A stretch of 64,000 nt of DNA, taken from contig OY771913.1 in NCBI GenBank assembly GCA_963674975.1, positions 1,240,001 to 1,304,000 of the forward strand, in the 5' to 3' direction. The position numbers were made by a program, and so were the translations under genes. The first letter of the stretch is position 1. Each line of letters begins with the position of its first letter. The stretch comes from UBA4781 sp963674975. Lineage in GTDB: Bacteria; Chloroflexota; Anaerolineae; Anaerolineales; Anaerolineaceae. Shown here one piece after another: positions 8,856 to 17,198 of the stretch. Under the pieces are notes generated by a model. It searched no databases. It worked only from the letters and a program-made list of their open reading frames with translations, and was not told the origin of the DNA.

Positions 8856-9737
8856 TTACGATACTAAATTGAATTCAATTGCCGAAGCAGGTGCAAAACA
8901 AATACCGACCAGGCTGGCTCCGGTATGCGCGCCCAGTACAAGCGATAACTGCCCGGTGGGATACCAGACCGGTTTGAACGCATCATCCATCTCTTTTTTG
9001 AGTAATTCAGCACCTTCCAGATTGGCAGCTTGAACAATCTGTGCAACAACCTTTTCGCCGGGATTGATAGTTTTTTTCACAATGTTAACCAATCCATTCA
9101 GAGCAGATTTAAAAGATCGTGATTGCCCAACCTGGACGTAATTTCCTTTTTCTTTATCCACACCGATCAATGGCTTGATATTCAACAGTGAGGCGAGCAG
9201 CCCCTTCATGTGGCTGATCCTTCCACCGTTAATCAGGTATTTCAATTCCTGCAGCGTGTAAACCGTTCGGCTTGATTCTGCGATCTTCTGCAGCATGGGA
9301 ATAATTTGATCTTTCGTCCAACCAGCGGCTAACGCTTTCGCCGCAGCCATTACCTGCCAGGCTGAGCCGGCGGAAAGGGTCTTGGTATCCCATACTGTTA
9401 CATTGGCTTGGGGCACCATTTTCGCTGCTGTTTGGGCAGCATTGACCGTACCGCTTAGCCCTGAAGAAATATGGATGGAAAGGATATCTTTATCTTCTTT
9501 TGCCAATTTTTCATAAAGCTCGACAAACTCTCCTACCGCCGGTTGAGATGTTTTCGGTAAAACAGGACTGCTGTCCATCATCTTGTAGAATTCTTCTTTA
9601 TTGATCCCCTTACCATCAAGATATGTTTTATCACCGATTTCTACCTTTAAAGATACTTCATGGATCTCATGCCCTTCGGTATTAAAAAAACTTGTGTCAG
9701 TACCAGAATCTGTAACAATTTTCATGTTTTTAACCAA
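8856..9737 (-). CDS. DegV family fatty-acid-binding protein
   Basis: About 290 residues with the DegV fold. The N-terminus KIVTDSGTD carries the DSG fatty-acid contact motif, followed by PKTSQPAVGEF, the SSGLSGT segment and a C-terminal domain ending LGAHTGASLVGICF. DegV/FakB proteins bind fatty acids and deliver them to FakA-type kinases, but no fakA is in the window. The frame starts at TTG 9737; an ATG at 9725 begins closer to the conserved KIVTDSG. AAGGAAAG lies just ahead of the TTG, so the start is ambiguous. It is divergent from the heliorhodopsin gene. Confidence 0.9.
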   Translation of the reverse strand: MVKNMKIVTDSGTDTSFFNTEGHEIHEVSLKVEIGDKTYLDGKGINKEEFYKMMDSSPVLPKTSQPAVGEFVELYEKLAKEDKDILSIHISSGLSGTVNAAQTAAKMVPQANVTVWDTKTLSAGSAWQVMAAAKALAAGWTKDQIIPMLQKIAESSRTVYTLQELKYLINGGRISHMKGLLASLLNIKPLIGVDKEKGNYVQVGQSRSFKSALNGLVNIVKKTINPGEKVVAQIVQAANLEGAELLKKEMDDAFKPVWYPTGQLSLVLGAHTGASLVGICFAPASAIEFNLVS

Positions 9738-9895
9738 TCTTTCCTTTTAATTAATAAGCAAAATTATTTTACCGTTCTCAGTGAAAAAGGGTGACTATTA
9801 GAAATAATAATTCCCCGTTCACTTAGGTAATCGGCGGGTATTACCATTGTCACCCCGAAAAACAGGCTGAAAAGGCTGTATTAACGATTTCTAAA

Positions 9896-9938
9896 TATAA
9901 TCAGATAGTTTTTGTCTTATTTTATTATTATCTATAAT
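9896..9938 (+). promoter_or_regulatory. AT-rich candidate promoter region of the heliorhodopsin gene
   Basis: Two TATAAT hexamers occur here (9896-9901 and 9933-9938). Neither has a convincing -35 at standard spacing; TTGTCT lies 15 bases before the second. The first would leave a leader of about 55 bases. Which one is used cannot be decided from sequence. Confidence 0.3.
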
Positions 9939-9959
9939 AAAAATAGAAAGGAGTGGGAA

Positions 9960-10745
9960 ATGTCTGCAAAATCAGAAAAAGATATAAAGACATATCAAGG
10001 ACTTCGCAGATTCAACCTCATCATGGGTTTTCTCCACCTCATTCAAGGAATTTTCATGTGGGTGGTAAGCAATGATACAACTTATCCAATTTTTACGAAT
10101 TTTCTAAAATTCAATATGGACACACGCGCCCTCACCCCCGATCCACAGCTCTTTTATGAACTACCCTTCGGTCCTGCAGTCGCAATATTCTTACTCATAT
10201 CGGCTGCGGCACATTTTTATCTATCAACCGTTGGGTATCCATCTTACATCAAGAACCTTCAGAAAGGGACGAATCCGGTCAGGTTCTACGAATACGCCCT
10301 CAGTTCATCGCTGATGATCGTGTTGATCGGTATGCTGGTAGGTATATGGGACATGGGAAGCATGATCGTGATGTTTGGTATCAATGCCATGATGAACTTC
10401 TTTGGCATCATGATGGAGCGCCAAAACCAGACTACAACAAAAACAGACTGGCATGCATTTGTCTATGGCAGTATTGCCGGGATCATTCCCTGGATCGTGA
10501 TCATGATCTACTTTCTCAGCGCTCTCGCCTCATCTGATGCAAAACCACCGGCTTTCGTCTATGCCATCATTCCAACCATCTTTGTATTTTTCAACAGCTT
10601 TGCCATCAACATGGTGCTGCAGTATAAAAAAGTTGGAAAATGGAAAGACTATCTTTACGGAGAACGCGTTTATATCATTCTCAGCCTGGTAGCCAAAACT
10701 GCTCTTGCCTGGCAAATTTTTGCCGGTACACTGGCACCCATCTAA
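9960..10745 (+). CDS. Heliorhodopsin
   Basis: A 261-residue, seven-span protein from ATG 9960, chosen because AAAGGAG precedes it (the frame is open from 9912). Family hallmarks: RFYEYALSSS with counterion candidate Glu111, His26 in the first helix, His85 in AAAHFY, and in helix seven the SLVAK motif with Ser242 four residues before retinal-binding Lys246. Each lies 3-5 residues beyond the published 48C12 residues (His23, His80, Glu107, Lys241). A long loop follows helix A, as in this family. Heliorhodopsins are light-sensing rather than ion-pumping, place their N-terminus in the cytoplasm and have an unsettled role. No retinal or carotenoid synthesis gene is in the window. Confidence 0.95.
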   Translation: MSAKSEKDIKTYQGLRRFNLIMGFLHLIQGIFMWVVSNDTTYPIFTNFLKFNMDTRALTPDPQLFYELPFGPAVAIFLLISAAAHFYLSTVGYPSYIKNLQKGTNPVRFYEYALSSSLMIVLIGMLVGIWDMGSMIVMFGINAMMNFFGIMMERQNQTTTKTDWHAFVYGSIAGIIPWIVIMIYFLSALASSDAKPPAFVYAIIPTIFVFFNSFAINMVLQYKKVGKWKDYLYGERVYIILSLVAKTALAWQIFAGTLAPI

Positions 10746-10751
10746 AACAAG

Positions 10752-10781
10752 AAAAGAGTGGTGAAGATTCACCACTCTTTT
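10752..10781. terminator. Bidirectional terminator between heliorhodopsin and typA
   Basis: A perfect 14-bp stem, AAAAGAGTGGTGAA (10752-10765) with its complement (10768-10781). A- and T-rich ends let it act in both directions between two convergent genes. It begins 6 bases after the heliorhodopsin stop and ends 2 bases before the typA stop. Confidence 0.85.
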
Positions 10782-10783
10782 CT

Positions 10784-12646
10784 TTATACTTCACCTTCCA
10801 GCGCTTTCTTTGCGTTTTTCACCAATTTTCCGCGCTCTTCACTGTGTAAAATGCGCTTGCGAATACGGTAAGCTTTTGGAGTAACCTCAAGCAGTTCATC
10901 ATCAGCCAGATATTCAATGGCTTCATCCAAGCTCATTTCGCGCGGGGGAGTAAGCCGAATTTCTATATCCTTATTCGAGGAGCGCATATTGGTAAGATGC
11001 TTTTGTTTACATACATTGATGGTCAGATCACCCGGGCGGGTATATTCACCGACAACCATGCCTTCATATACTTCAACACCTGCACCATAGAAAAGTGTTC
11101 CGCGGTCTTCGGCATTTTTCAATCCATACGTACTGGTCATACCGGGTTCCCATGCCACCAGCGACCCCGTATAGCGGGTTGCCAGAGTACCGGTAGCCAC
11201 ATCATAACCATGAAAAAGGGTATTCATGATCCCCAACCCACGCGTCGCAGTCAAAAACTGATATCGGAAACCAAGCAGTCCACGAGTTGGAATAATATAA
11301 ACAATGCGCACACTGCCGTCTACATTCTCCTGCATATCCTGCATGCTGCCGTGGCGCTTTCCAAGCATTTCAACTACCGCGCCAATGGTATCGGCGCTGG
11401 TTTCGATGTACACTTCTTCATATGGTTCTAATAAATTACCGTCTTTATCCTTATGGTAGATCACTTCAGGTCGTGATACCTGAAATTCATATCCCTCGCG
11501 GCGCATGGTCTCGATCAAAATAGCCAGGTGGAGTTCACCTCTGCCCGAAACAAGAAAAGAATCAGTGCTTTCCGTTTCCTCCACACGCAGCGCAACGTTG
11601 GTGCGTAGTTCTGTGAACAACCGCTCACGCAGTTTCCTTGAAGTGCCCCACCGTCCATCTCTACCCGCAAAGGGAGATGTGTTCACTCCAAAGGTCATCC
11701 GTACTGTTGGTTCTTCTACACGGATCGGGGGAAGCGCATCGGGATGTTCAGAATCTGTGAGGGTTTCACCAATAGCAATACCTTCCAATCCCGCCAGGGT
11801 GATGATCTCACCCGCAGCGGCTTCTTCCACTTCGATCCGTTCCAATCCTTTATGAACATACAGGTACTGCGCAGTTTCTGCAACCTGTTCTCCATCCAGG
11901 GTTATTCTTGTCAACTGCTGGCCGACATGGATCTTGCCGGCGTAGATGCGCCCCATAGCGGTTATGCCGCGGTAATCATCGTAACCCAGGTTAGTTACCA
12001 GCATGCGGTACGGTGCATCAAAATCTACTTCCGGGGCAGGAATGTAACGTAAAATAGTTGAAAACAAAGGCTGCAGGTCAGGGCTCAATTCAGGGGTCAA
12101 TCCAGCTTTCCCGGAGGTAGCAGTGGCGTAAATCACCGGAAAATCTGCCTGCTCATTGGTAGCACCCAGATCGATAAAAAGGTCAAAAGTCTGGTTCAAT
12201 GCCCTTTCCGGTTCAGCATCTTTTCGGTCAACTTTATTGATAACTACAATGGCTTTATGCCCCATCTCAAGCGCTTTTTTCAATACAAAACGCGTTTGCG
12301 GCATGGGTCCTTCTGCTGCATCCACCAACAGGAGCACTCCATCCACCATATTCATTACGCGTTCTACTTCACCGCCAAAATCGGCATGTCCGGGGGTATC
12401 GACGATATTGATCTTTACCTGCTGTTTTGTTTCGGGATCATAAACAGAGACCGCCGTATTCTTCGCCAGAATGGTGATACCGCGTTCCCGTTCCAGATCG
12501 TTGGAATCCATCACGCGCTCAGCCACCTGCTGGTTTTCACGGAAGGTATTCGCCTGACGTAATAGACCATCCACCAGTGTGGTTTTTCCATGGTCCACAT
12601 GGGCGATGATGGCAATATTTCTTATATCCGTTCGTTCTTTAATCAT
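10784..12646 (-). CDS. typA: Ribosome-associated GTPase TypA/BipA
   Basis: A 620-residue translational GTPase near the usual family length. The G domain shows G1 AHVDHGKTT, switch I RERGITI, G3 DTPGHAD, G4 NKVD and a G5-like ATSGKAG. Domains II, III and V follow, and the family-specific C-terminal domain has TRGLLGFRYQF and TRGLGIMNT. TypA binds the 70S ribosome and supports growth under cold or stress and ribosome assembly. ATG 12646 is preceded by a GAAGG-type ribosome site. A terminator-like hairpin lies only about 20 bases upstream (12668-12698). Confidence 0.95.
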   Translation of the reverse strand: MIKERTDIRNIAIIAHVDHGKTTLVDGLLRQANTFRENQQVAERVMDSNDLERERGITILAKNTAVSVYDPETKQQVKINIVDTPGHADFGGEVERVMNMVDGVLLLVDAAEGPMPQTRFVLKKALEMGHKAIVVINKVDRKDAEPERALNQTFDLFIDLGATNEQADFPVIYATATSGKAGLTPELSPDLQPLFSTILRYIPAPEVDFDAPYRMLVTNLGYDDYRGITAMGRIYAGKIHVGQQLTRITLDGEQVAETAQYLYVHKGLERIEVEEAAAGEIITLAGLEGIAIGETLTDSEHPDALPPIRVEEPTVRMTFGVNTSPFAGRDGRWGTSRKLRERLFTELRTNVALRVEETESTDSFLVSGRGELHLAILIETMRREGYEFQVSRPEVIYHKDKDGNLLEPYEEVYIETSADTIGAVVEMLGKRHGSMQDMQENVDGSVRIVYIIPTRGLLGFRYQFLTATRGLGIMNTLFHGYDVATGTLATRYTGSLVAWEPGMTSTYGLKNAEDRGTLFYGAGVEVYEGMVVGEYTRPGDLTINVCKQKHLTNMRSSNKDIEIRLTPPREMSLDEAIEYLADDELLEVTPKAYRIRKRILHSEERGKLVKNAKKALEGEV

Positions 12647-12667
12647 AACAACCTTCTTTCCCCATTA

Positions 12668-12698
12668 AAAAACCCGGCTTTGCTTTGCCGAGGTTTTT
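12668..12698 (-). terminator. Terminator-like hairpin just upstream of typA
   Basis: On the minus strand AAAAACCtCGGC, an 8-base loop and GCCGGGTTTTTT form a stem with one bulge and a T-run, about 20 bases before the typA start. A separate terminator already closes the upstream agmatine deiminase gene, so this one may be an attenuator in the typA leader. Weak promoter-like hexamers (TTCTCA, 17 bases, TAAGAT ending at 12717) lie just upstream. Confidence 0.55.
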
Positions 12699-12790
12699 CC
12701 ATGAAGAGCGGGGCTTATCTTATCAGATTGCGTGCAGTTTGAGAAGGGAGAATTCTTTGCTTTTTTCTACTGTGTTCCACCAATAAAGAA

Positions 12791-12823
12791 GAAAAAGAAG
12801 AGTGGCATTTTTTGTCACTCTTC
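12791..12823 (-). terminator. Terminator of the agmatine deiminase operon
   Basis: An 8-bp stem GAAGAGTG (12797-12804) with CACTCTTC (12816-12823) and an 11-base loop. On the minus strand it is followed by TTTTTCTTCTTT. It begins 12 bases past the agmatine deiminase stop. Confidence 0.7.
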
Positions 12824-12834
12824 TCTCGAATGAA

Positions 12835-13929
12835 TTATGGTTTTGGCTGCTGCTGTGTAATGCAGTGAATGTTTCCACCGCCCAACAAAATTTCTCGAGC
12901 TGGAACACCCACCACTTTTCTCTCAGGCAGCAACGCCTGTAATGCCTGTAACGCTGGTTTGTCGTGTTCATCATCAAAAGTAGGAACGATCGCGCCGCCA
13001 TTGCAAAAATAAAAATTGATATATGAGGCAGCCATACGATCTCCCGCTTCTCGCGGCAGCGTTCCTTCCACTGCATCCACCCCCTGGCTTTCTTCTTCGG
13101 TGATGAGGATCGGATTAGGCTGATGGACCTTGTGGATCTCCAGCTTACGTCCTTGGGCATCAGTTGAAGATTGAAGAATCTCATAGTTTTCTTGAGAGAT
13201 CTCATACTGCGGATCAGATTTATCGTCCGTCCAGGTTAAAGCAACCACTCCCGGGCGAATGAAACAGCAGATATTGTCCACATGTCCATTGGTTTCATCA
13301 TTGTAGACACCATGATTCAGCCAGATGAACTTTTTGATATTTAAATAATCAGCAAGCAGCTCTTCTATTTCTCTTTTGCTTTTATCCGGATTCCTGTTTT
13401 CATTTAACAGACACTCACGCGTGGTCATCAAGGTACCTTCGCCATCGACATGGATCGACCCGCCTTCCAGCACCAGCGGGGCTTTATAGCTGTCAACACG
13501 CTCTATTTCAGCAACTTTACCTGCCACCATATCATCCAGGTCCCATGGGAAATACAATCCTCCGAGCAGTCCACCCCAGGCATTGAAATCCCAGTCCACC
13601 ACCCGCGCCAAGGTTCCATTCACCACAAAGGTTGGTCCGCAATCTCTCATCCACGAATCATTGTTCGCCATTTCAACAACGCGAATATCTCCTGGCAGCA
13701 TCTGACGGGCATTATTGTATTGAGATTGAGAAACCCCCATAGTTACAGGTTCAAATTGACTGATGGCAGCTGCTACTGCCGCAAATGCTTTTTGTGCAGG
13801 TTTCGCACCATTGCGCCAGTTATCGGGGCGTTCAGGCCAGAGCATCCAGGTACCGGCATGCGGTTCAAATTCCCCTGGCATGCGAAAGCCATCTTCACGA
13901 GGAGTACTTTGAATTCGATAAGACATCAC
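12835..13929 (-). CDS. aguA: Agmatine deiminase
   Basis: A 364-residue enzyme of the guanidino-group-modifying fold that converts agmatine to N-carbamoylputrescine and ammonia. The family signature near the end reads ILLGGGNIHCITQQ, with the catalytic Cys at about 356. Other marks are the N-terminal MPGEFEPHAGTWMLWPER, NDSWMRDCGPTF, LEGGSIHVDGEGT and NGHVDNICCF with the catalytic His. The length is typical. The gene lies downstream of a transporter and putrescine carbamoyltransferase on the same strand, which defines an agmatine fermentation (AgDI) pathway. Cytosolic. Confidence 0.95.
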   Translation of the reverse strand: MMSYRIQSTPREDGFRMPGEFEPHAGTWMLWPERPDNWRNGAKPAQKAFAAVAAAISQFEPVTMGVSQSQYNNARQMLPGDIRVVEMANNDSWMRDCGPTFVVNGTLARVVDWDFNAWGGLLGGLYFPWDLDDMVAGKVAEIERVDSYKAPLVLEGGSIHVDGEGTLMTTRECLLNENRNPDKSKREIEELLADYLNIKKFIWLNHGVYNDETNGHVDNICCFIRPGVVALTWTDDKSDPQYEISQENYEILQSSTDAQGRKLEIHKVHQPNPILITEEESQGVDAVEGTLPREAGDRMAASYINFYFCNGGAIVPTFDDEHDKPALQALQALLPERKVVGVPAREILLGGGNIHCITQQQPKP

Positions 13930-13958
13930 GGACCTTCTTTCTCTTTCTGATCTATCGA

Positions 13959-15359
13959 TCAGGCTTTCTTCTTGCTTACAGCAATCAAGATCTCACCGAT
14001 GATCACGGTCAAGACCACCCCAATCAACACCGGGGCAGCATATGCCCAATCCATTGGCTCACCCGGCACATAGACGAAGAACACTACCGCCTGCAGGATG
14101 AAGATTTCACAAATCACAGCCATGATGGTTATAAAAAGGTTCCCACCGGGTACTTTGTAGGGGCGTTTCGCATTCGGATCAATCTTGCGTAGCTTCAAAA
14201 ATGCCGGGAACATAACCAGATATGGCAGCAAGAATACCATCGAGCTGAAAGCAAATAATGACCAGAACAGGTCTTCAGCAGAGCCAGCCATAAAGCCGTA
14301 AATTATCATTACAGCTGTTGAAACGATTCCGGTGATGAGGAAAGCGCCAACAGGGGTTTTGTAAACAGGATGTTCTTGACCGAAAACAGCCGGAAGTTCT
14401 CCTTCTTTTGCAGCTTCATTTGCTGTTCGGTTTGCACCCATTGTCCAGGTAACCATATTTGCCAGGAAGGAATATAAAGCAGCCACACCTAGCACCATAA
14501 CCAGTGCGCCACCGATCCCAGTTTCGCCCAGCAGGACCCTCAGAGTATCGATGATGCCCGAGATCAAACCCAGTTCATCCAATGGCAATGCCATTAGAAT
14601 TCCCACCGTGCCCATCAGATAGAACGCAGCTATGAGCGCACCAGAAGTGATGATGGCACGTGGAATATCTTTACCAGGGTTCTTCATTTCTTCCGAAGCG
14701 CCTGACATCAGTTCAAATCCCATGAAGTTATATACGATCACAGGTAAGAAAGCCAAACCGGCGCCCCACTCTGGCAGTATACTGCTAAAAGAAAGATCAT
14801 TGGCGACACCATTTTTTCCAGCATAAATAAATGCACCCACTCCAATGACAACCATGATAAGCGCTTTAATAATAGCGCCGATATTGGGGATCCATTTGCT
14901 GGTCTCGAGAGTGATCGATCCGATCCAAACGGTGATCCATGTCATGACAATGCCAATGAGAATCTGCCACCACATTCCCATTTCAGGGAAGAATAATTGA
15001 GCAAACATACCTGCAAAAAGAATATAAACTGATGGCATCCATAAGGCAACATTGATCCAATATAACCAGGTGGTACGGGCAGCCCATTTTTCTCCAAATG
15101 CTTTCTTTACCCAAATGTACAACCCACCCTGTTCAGGATATGTTGTTCCCAATTCAGCAGTGATCAATCCGTAAGGAATAAAGAAAAGCACCAGTGTGAT
15201 CAACCACCATGAAATTGAGGAGGAACCAATTGCAGCCGAAGGCGCAAGCGTATCCATCACAAGAATGGCGCAAACGGTGAACAGCGTCATATCAAGGCTG
15301 CGCAGCACTTTCTTGAAGCCACGTGGTTTCTCTTTTACTGAAGATTTTACAGCGTTCAT
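13959..15359 (-). CDS. APC-family amino acid/polyamine permease, probable agmatine-putrescine antiporter
   Basis: A 466-residue integral membrane protein with about 12 spans. I start it at ATG 15359, because GGAGG lies directly ahead of it and would be inside the coding region if the earlier ATG (15371) were used. The first helix has APSAAIGSSSISWW, a small-residue substrate loop typical of the APC/glutamate-GABA antiporter branch, and helix VI has YNFMGFELMSGASEEMKNPGKDIPRA. Lying between putrescine carbamoyltransferase and agmatine deiminase, it most likely exchanges external agmatine for internal putrescine. The substrate is inferred from context only. Confidence 0.85.
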   Translation of the reverse strand: MNAVKSSVKEKPRGFKKVLRSLDMTLFTVCAILVMDTLAPSAAIGSSSISWWLITLVLFFIPYGLITAELGTTYPEQGGLYIWVKKAFGEKWAARTTWLYWINVALWMPSVYILFAGMFAQLFFPEMGMWWQILIGIVMTWITVWIGSITLETSKWIPNIGAIIKALIMVVIGVGAFIYAGKNGVANDLSFSSILPEWGAGLAFLPVIVYNFMGFELMSGASEEMKNPGKDIPRAIITSGALIAAFYLMGTVGILMALPLDELGLISGIIDTLRVLLGETGIGGALVMVLGVAALYSFLANMVTWTMGANRTANEAAKEGELPAVFGQEHPVYKTPVGAFLITGIVSTAVMIIYGFMAGSAEDLFWSLFAFSSMVFLLPYLVMFPAFLKLRKIDPNAKRPYKVPGGNLFITIMAVICEIFILQAVVFFVYVPGEPMDWAYAAPVLIGVVLTVIIGEILIAVSKKKA

Positions 15360-15398
15360 TTTTACCTCCATTTGAATTTCCTGTAAATAACAGGATTA

Positions 15399-16412
15399 TT
15401 AAAAATGACTTTCCAAAAAGTCTACAATTTCACCAGCGTGGACTGCTTTTTGCTCGTCACTGGCGTGCTTCAGGCGTGGGTAGACCAACCACACCAATAA
15501 CCCTTTCTCTGTGTGCAAGCGATTTTCAGCCTGATCGAAAATGATGGAATGTTCTGAATCCATCACTTCATCAGTCGCTTCGACACCGCGTGATGCCGGT
15601 AAACAATGCATGAATTTCACATTGGCGGGCGCCTTCTTGATCAGATCCATATTGACCTGATAGCGCGGCATGAATGCTTTTTTCCGATCGGGGATTTCTG
15701 CTTCCTGACCAACCCACCACCACAGATCCGTATAGATAAAATCAGCATCCTTCACCGCTTCGATCGGATCTTCGGTTACACGAACGGTTCCACCGGATTT
15801 CTCACAATTTTCATGGGCGATCTTCATCCAGGCTTCTGGCGCCTGATATTGTTTGGGAGCCGCATGCGTGAAATTCATTCCCAACTGCGTGCAGATGAAC
15901 ATCAAGGAACTCAGTACATTGGTGGCATCACCCACGAAAGTTACATTGAAATCTTCCAATTTTTTCCCTTCAGGGGCGTGCTCGATCATGGTCAGTACAT
16001 CACAAACCACCTGAGTAGGATGGTTGTAATCGGTCAACCCATTGATCACAGGCACGGTTGCATTTTTTACCAGACCAAGCATGGTCTCATGCTTCAATGT
16101 GCGCGCCATGATGACATCCACATAGCGAGAAATAACTTTTGCGGTATCACTCAAAGATTCACGCACACCCAGATGAATCTCGCCCGGTTTTAGGTACAGG
16201 GCATGCCCGCCTAATTCAGTCATACCCACTTCAAAGGAAATACGGGTGCGAGTAGATGGTTCTTCAAACAGCATTGCCAGTGATGCATCTTTTAACAGTT
16301 TTGGGGTAGCACCCTGCTTATCTGCTCGTTTGATCTTGCGGATCAGCGTGATCAGATCCAATATCTCTTTCTTACTAAAATCCTGCGTGTCAATAAAGTG
16401 TTTCAGTTCCAT
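15399..16412 (-). CDS. ptcA: Putrescine carbamoyltransferase (ornithine carbamoyltransferase family)
   Basis: A 337-residue carbamoyltransferase. The carbamoyl-phosphate site is STRTRISFE (about residues 54-62) and the second signature HCLPASRG. It has HPTQ where ornithine enzymes have HPCQ, lacks their SMG loop and instead reads YTDLWWWVGQEAEIP, like putrescine carbamoyltransferases. In agmatine degradation it phosphorolyses N-carbamoylputrescine to putrescine and carbamoyl phosphate; carbamate kinase would then yield ATP, but no arcC is in this cluster. AAAGGAG precedes ATG 16412. The start is only 38 bases after the lrp terminator. Confidence 0.85.
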   Translation of the reverse strand: MELKHFIDTQDFSKKEILDLITLIRKIKRADKQGATPKLLKDASLAMLFEEPSTRTRISFEVGMTELGGHALYLKPGEIHLGVRESLSDTAKVISRYVDVIMARTLKHETMLGLVKNATVPVINGLTDYNHPTQVVCDVLTMIEHAPEGKKLEDFNVTFVGDATNVLSSLMFICTQLGMNFTHAAPKQYQAPEAWMKIAHENCEKSGGTVRVTEDPIEAVKDADFIYTDLWWWVGQEAEIPDRKKAFMPRYQVNMDLIKKAPANVKFMHCLPASRGVEATDEVMDSEHSIIFDQAENRLHTEKGLLVWLVYPRLKHASDEQKAVHAGEIVDFLESHF

Positions 16413-16442
16413 ACAATGCTCCTTTCGGAATTCTTAATTTTT

Positions 16443-16472
16443 AAAAAAAATATCCGGCTCGTTACCGGATAT
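16443..16472 (-). terminator. Terminator after the Lrp-type regulator
   Basis: A perfect 8-bp stem ATATCCGG (16450-16457) with CCGGATAT (16465-16472), followed on the minus strand by a run of eight T. It begins directly at the lrp stop and ends about 30 bases before the ptcA start, so ptcA is expressed either from a promoter inside lrp with readthrough or from a very compact promoter. Confidence 0.85.
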
Positions 16473-16973
16473 CTAGTAATCATATTCATCCTCCCGCTCG
16501 ACGCTGAAGTCAGAATCTCGCGGCAGCCATTCGTCGATGTTGCGGATGATACGCGGTACCAGCGTATACCCCCTTATCTGCGCACCCTCGATGGTGGGTA
16601 ATTTTTTACGAATAAATTCACGTAAATCTTCGTTTGTTTTAAACCTGCATTCAATCGAAAGATCTTTCGTACCTTCTCCCAGCGCAATATATGAAACATC
16701 CGGAGTATTCAGGAACTCCTTGATCACTTCATCTTCCTTATCGGCATCCACCTCAAGGAATATATCTACTGCCGTTAAATATCCAAAAGCTTCAGGATCG
16801 ATTATTGCCGTCAGACGAACTGCCCCCAATCGAACCAGACGATCGATACGTTTGCGGATAGTACGTTCATTTGCCCCCACATCACGAGCAATCTGCGAAG
16901 CTGACGTACGCGCATCTTTATGCAGCGCTTGAATGATTATATAGTCGAGCTGGTCAAATTGCTTCTTCATCAT
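16473..16973 (-). CDS. Lrp/AsnC-family transcriptional regulator of the agmatine cluster
   Basis: A 166-residue regulator. The N-terminal helix-turn-helix is LDYIIIQALHKDARTSASQIARDVGANERTIRKRIDRL (split here for reading: LDYIIIQALHKDARTSASQI then ARDVGANERTIRKRIDRL). A RAM-type ligand-binding domain (DPEAFGYLTAVDIFLEVDAD) and an acidic C-terminal tail follow. The family forms octamers that respond to amino acids. It sits first in the agmatine gene series and may control it. It has a strong promoter of its own with paired TTTCGG sites 21 bases apart over the start region. Confidence 0.88.
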   Translation of the reverse strand: MMKKQFDQLDYIIIQALHKDARTSASQIARDVGANERTIRKRIDRLVRLGAVRLTAIIDPEAFGYLTAVDIFLEVDADKEDEVIKEFLNTPDVSYIALGEGTKDLSIECRFKTNEDLREFIRKKLPTIEGAQIRGYTLVPRIIRNIDEWLPRDSDFSVEREDEYDY

Positions 16974-16994
16974 TCTTCTCTATTAGATGTTCCG

Positions 16995-17021
16995 TTTCGG
17001 TACTTCTTTATTCCCTTTCGG
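16995..17021. promoter_or_regulatory. Candidate Lrp-type operator pair
   Basis: Two TTTCGG hexamers (16995-17000 and 17016-17021) are spaced exactly 21 bases, two helical turns, between the lrp promoter and start codon. The 12-mer CCTTTCGGAATT at 17014-17025 recurs at 16421-16432, directly before ptcA. Part of the second copy is the ribosome site, so the match could be partly functional constraint. Confidence 0.35.
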
Positions 17022-17025
17022 AATT

Positions 17026-17054
17026 ATTATAGCAGGACTGGGAACACTTTTCAA
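17026..17054 (-). promoter_or_regulatory. Sigma70-type promoter of the lrp gene
   Basis: On the minus strand TTGAAA (17049-17054) and TATAAT (17026-17031) are separated by exactly 17 bases. The expected transcript starts near 17019, about 45 bases before the coding region. Confidence 0.75.
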
Positions 17055-17198
17055 GCAGCTTGCCAAATGTCTATAAAATTCGTTACATTTATCATCATTT
17101 ATTAAAATATGAAAGGAGGGCGGGGAAATTAATACATCGCTAATAACTATCACCTTATTTCTTCTGTACACTCTGAGCATATAAAAAGCGAGATAGAT

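Noticed and set aside
12723..13205. 160-residue open frame on the minus strand inside and past the agmatine deiminase gene
   Set aside because: It overlaps the well-supported agmatine deiminase gene in another frame and its product has no family features.
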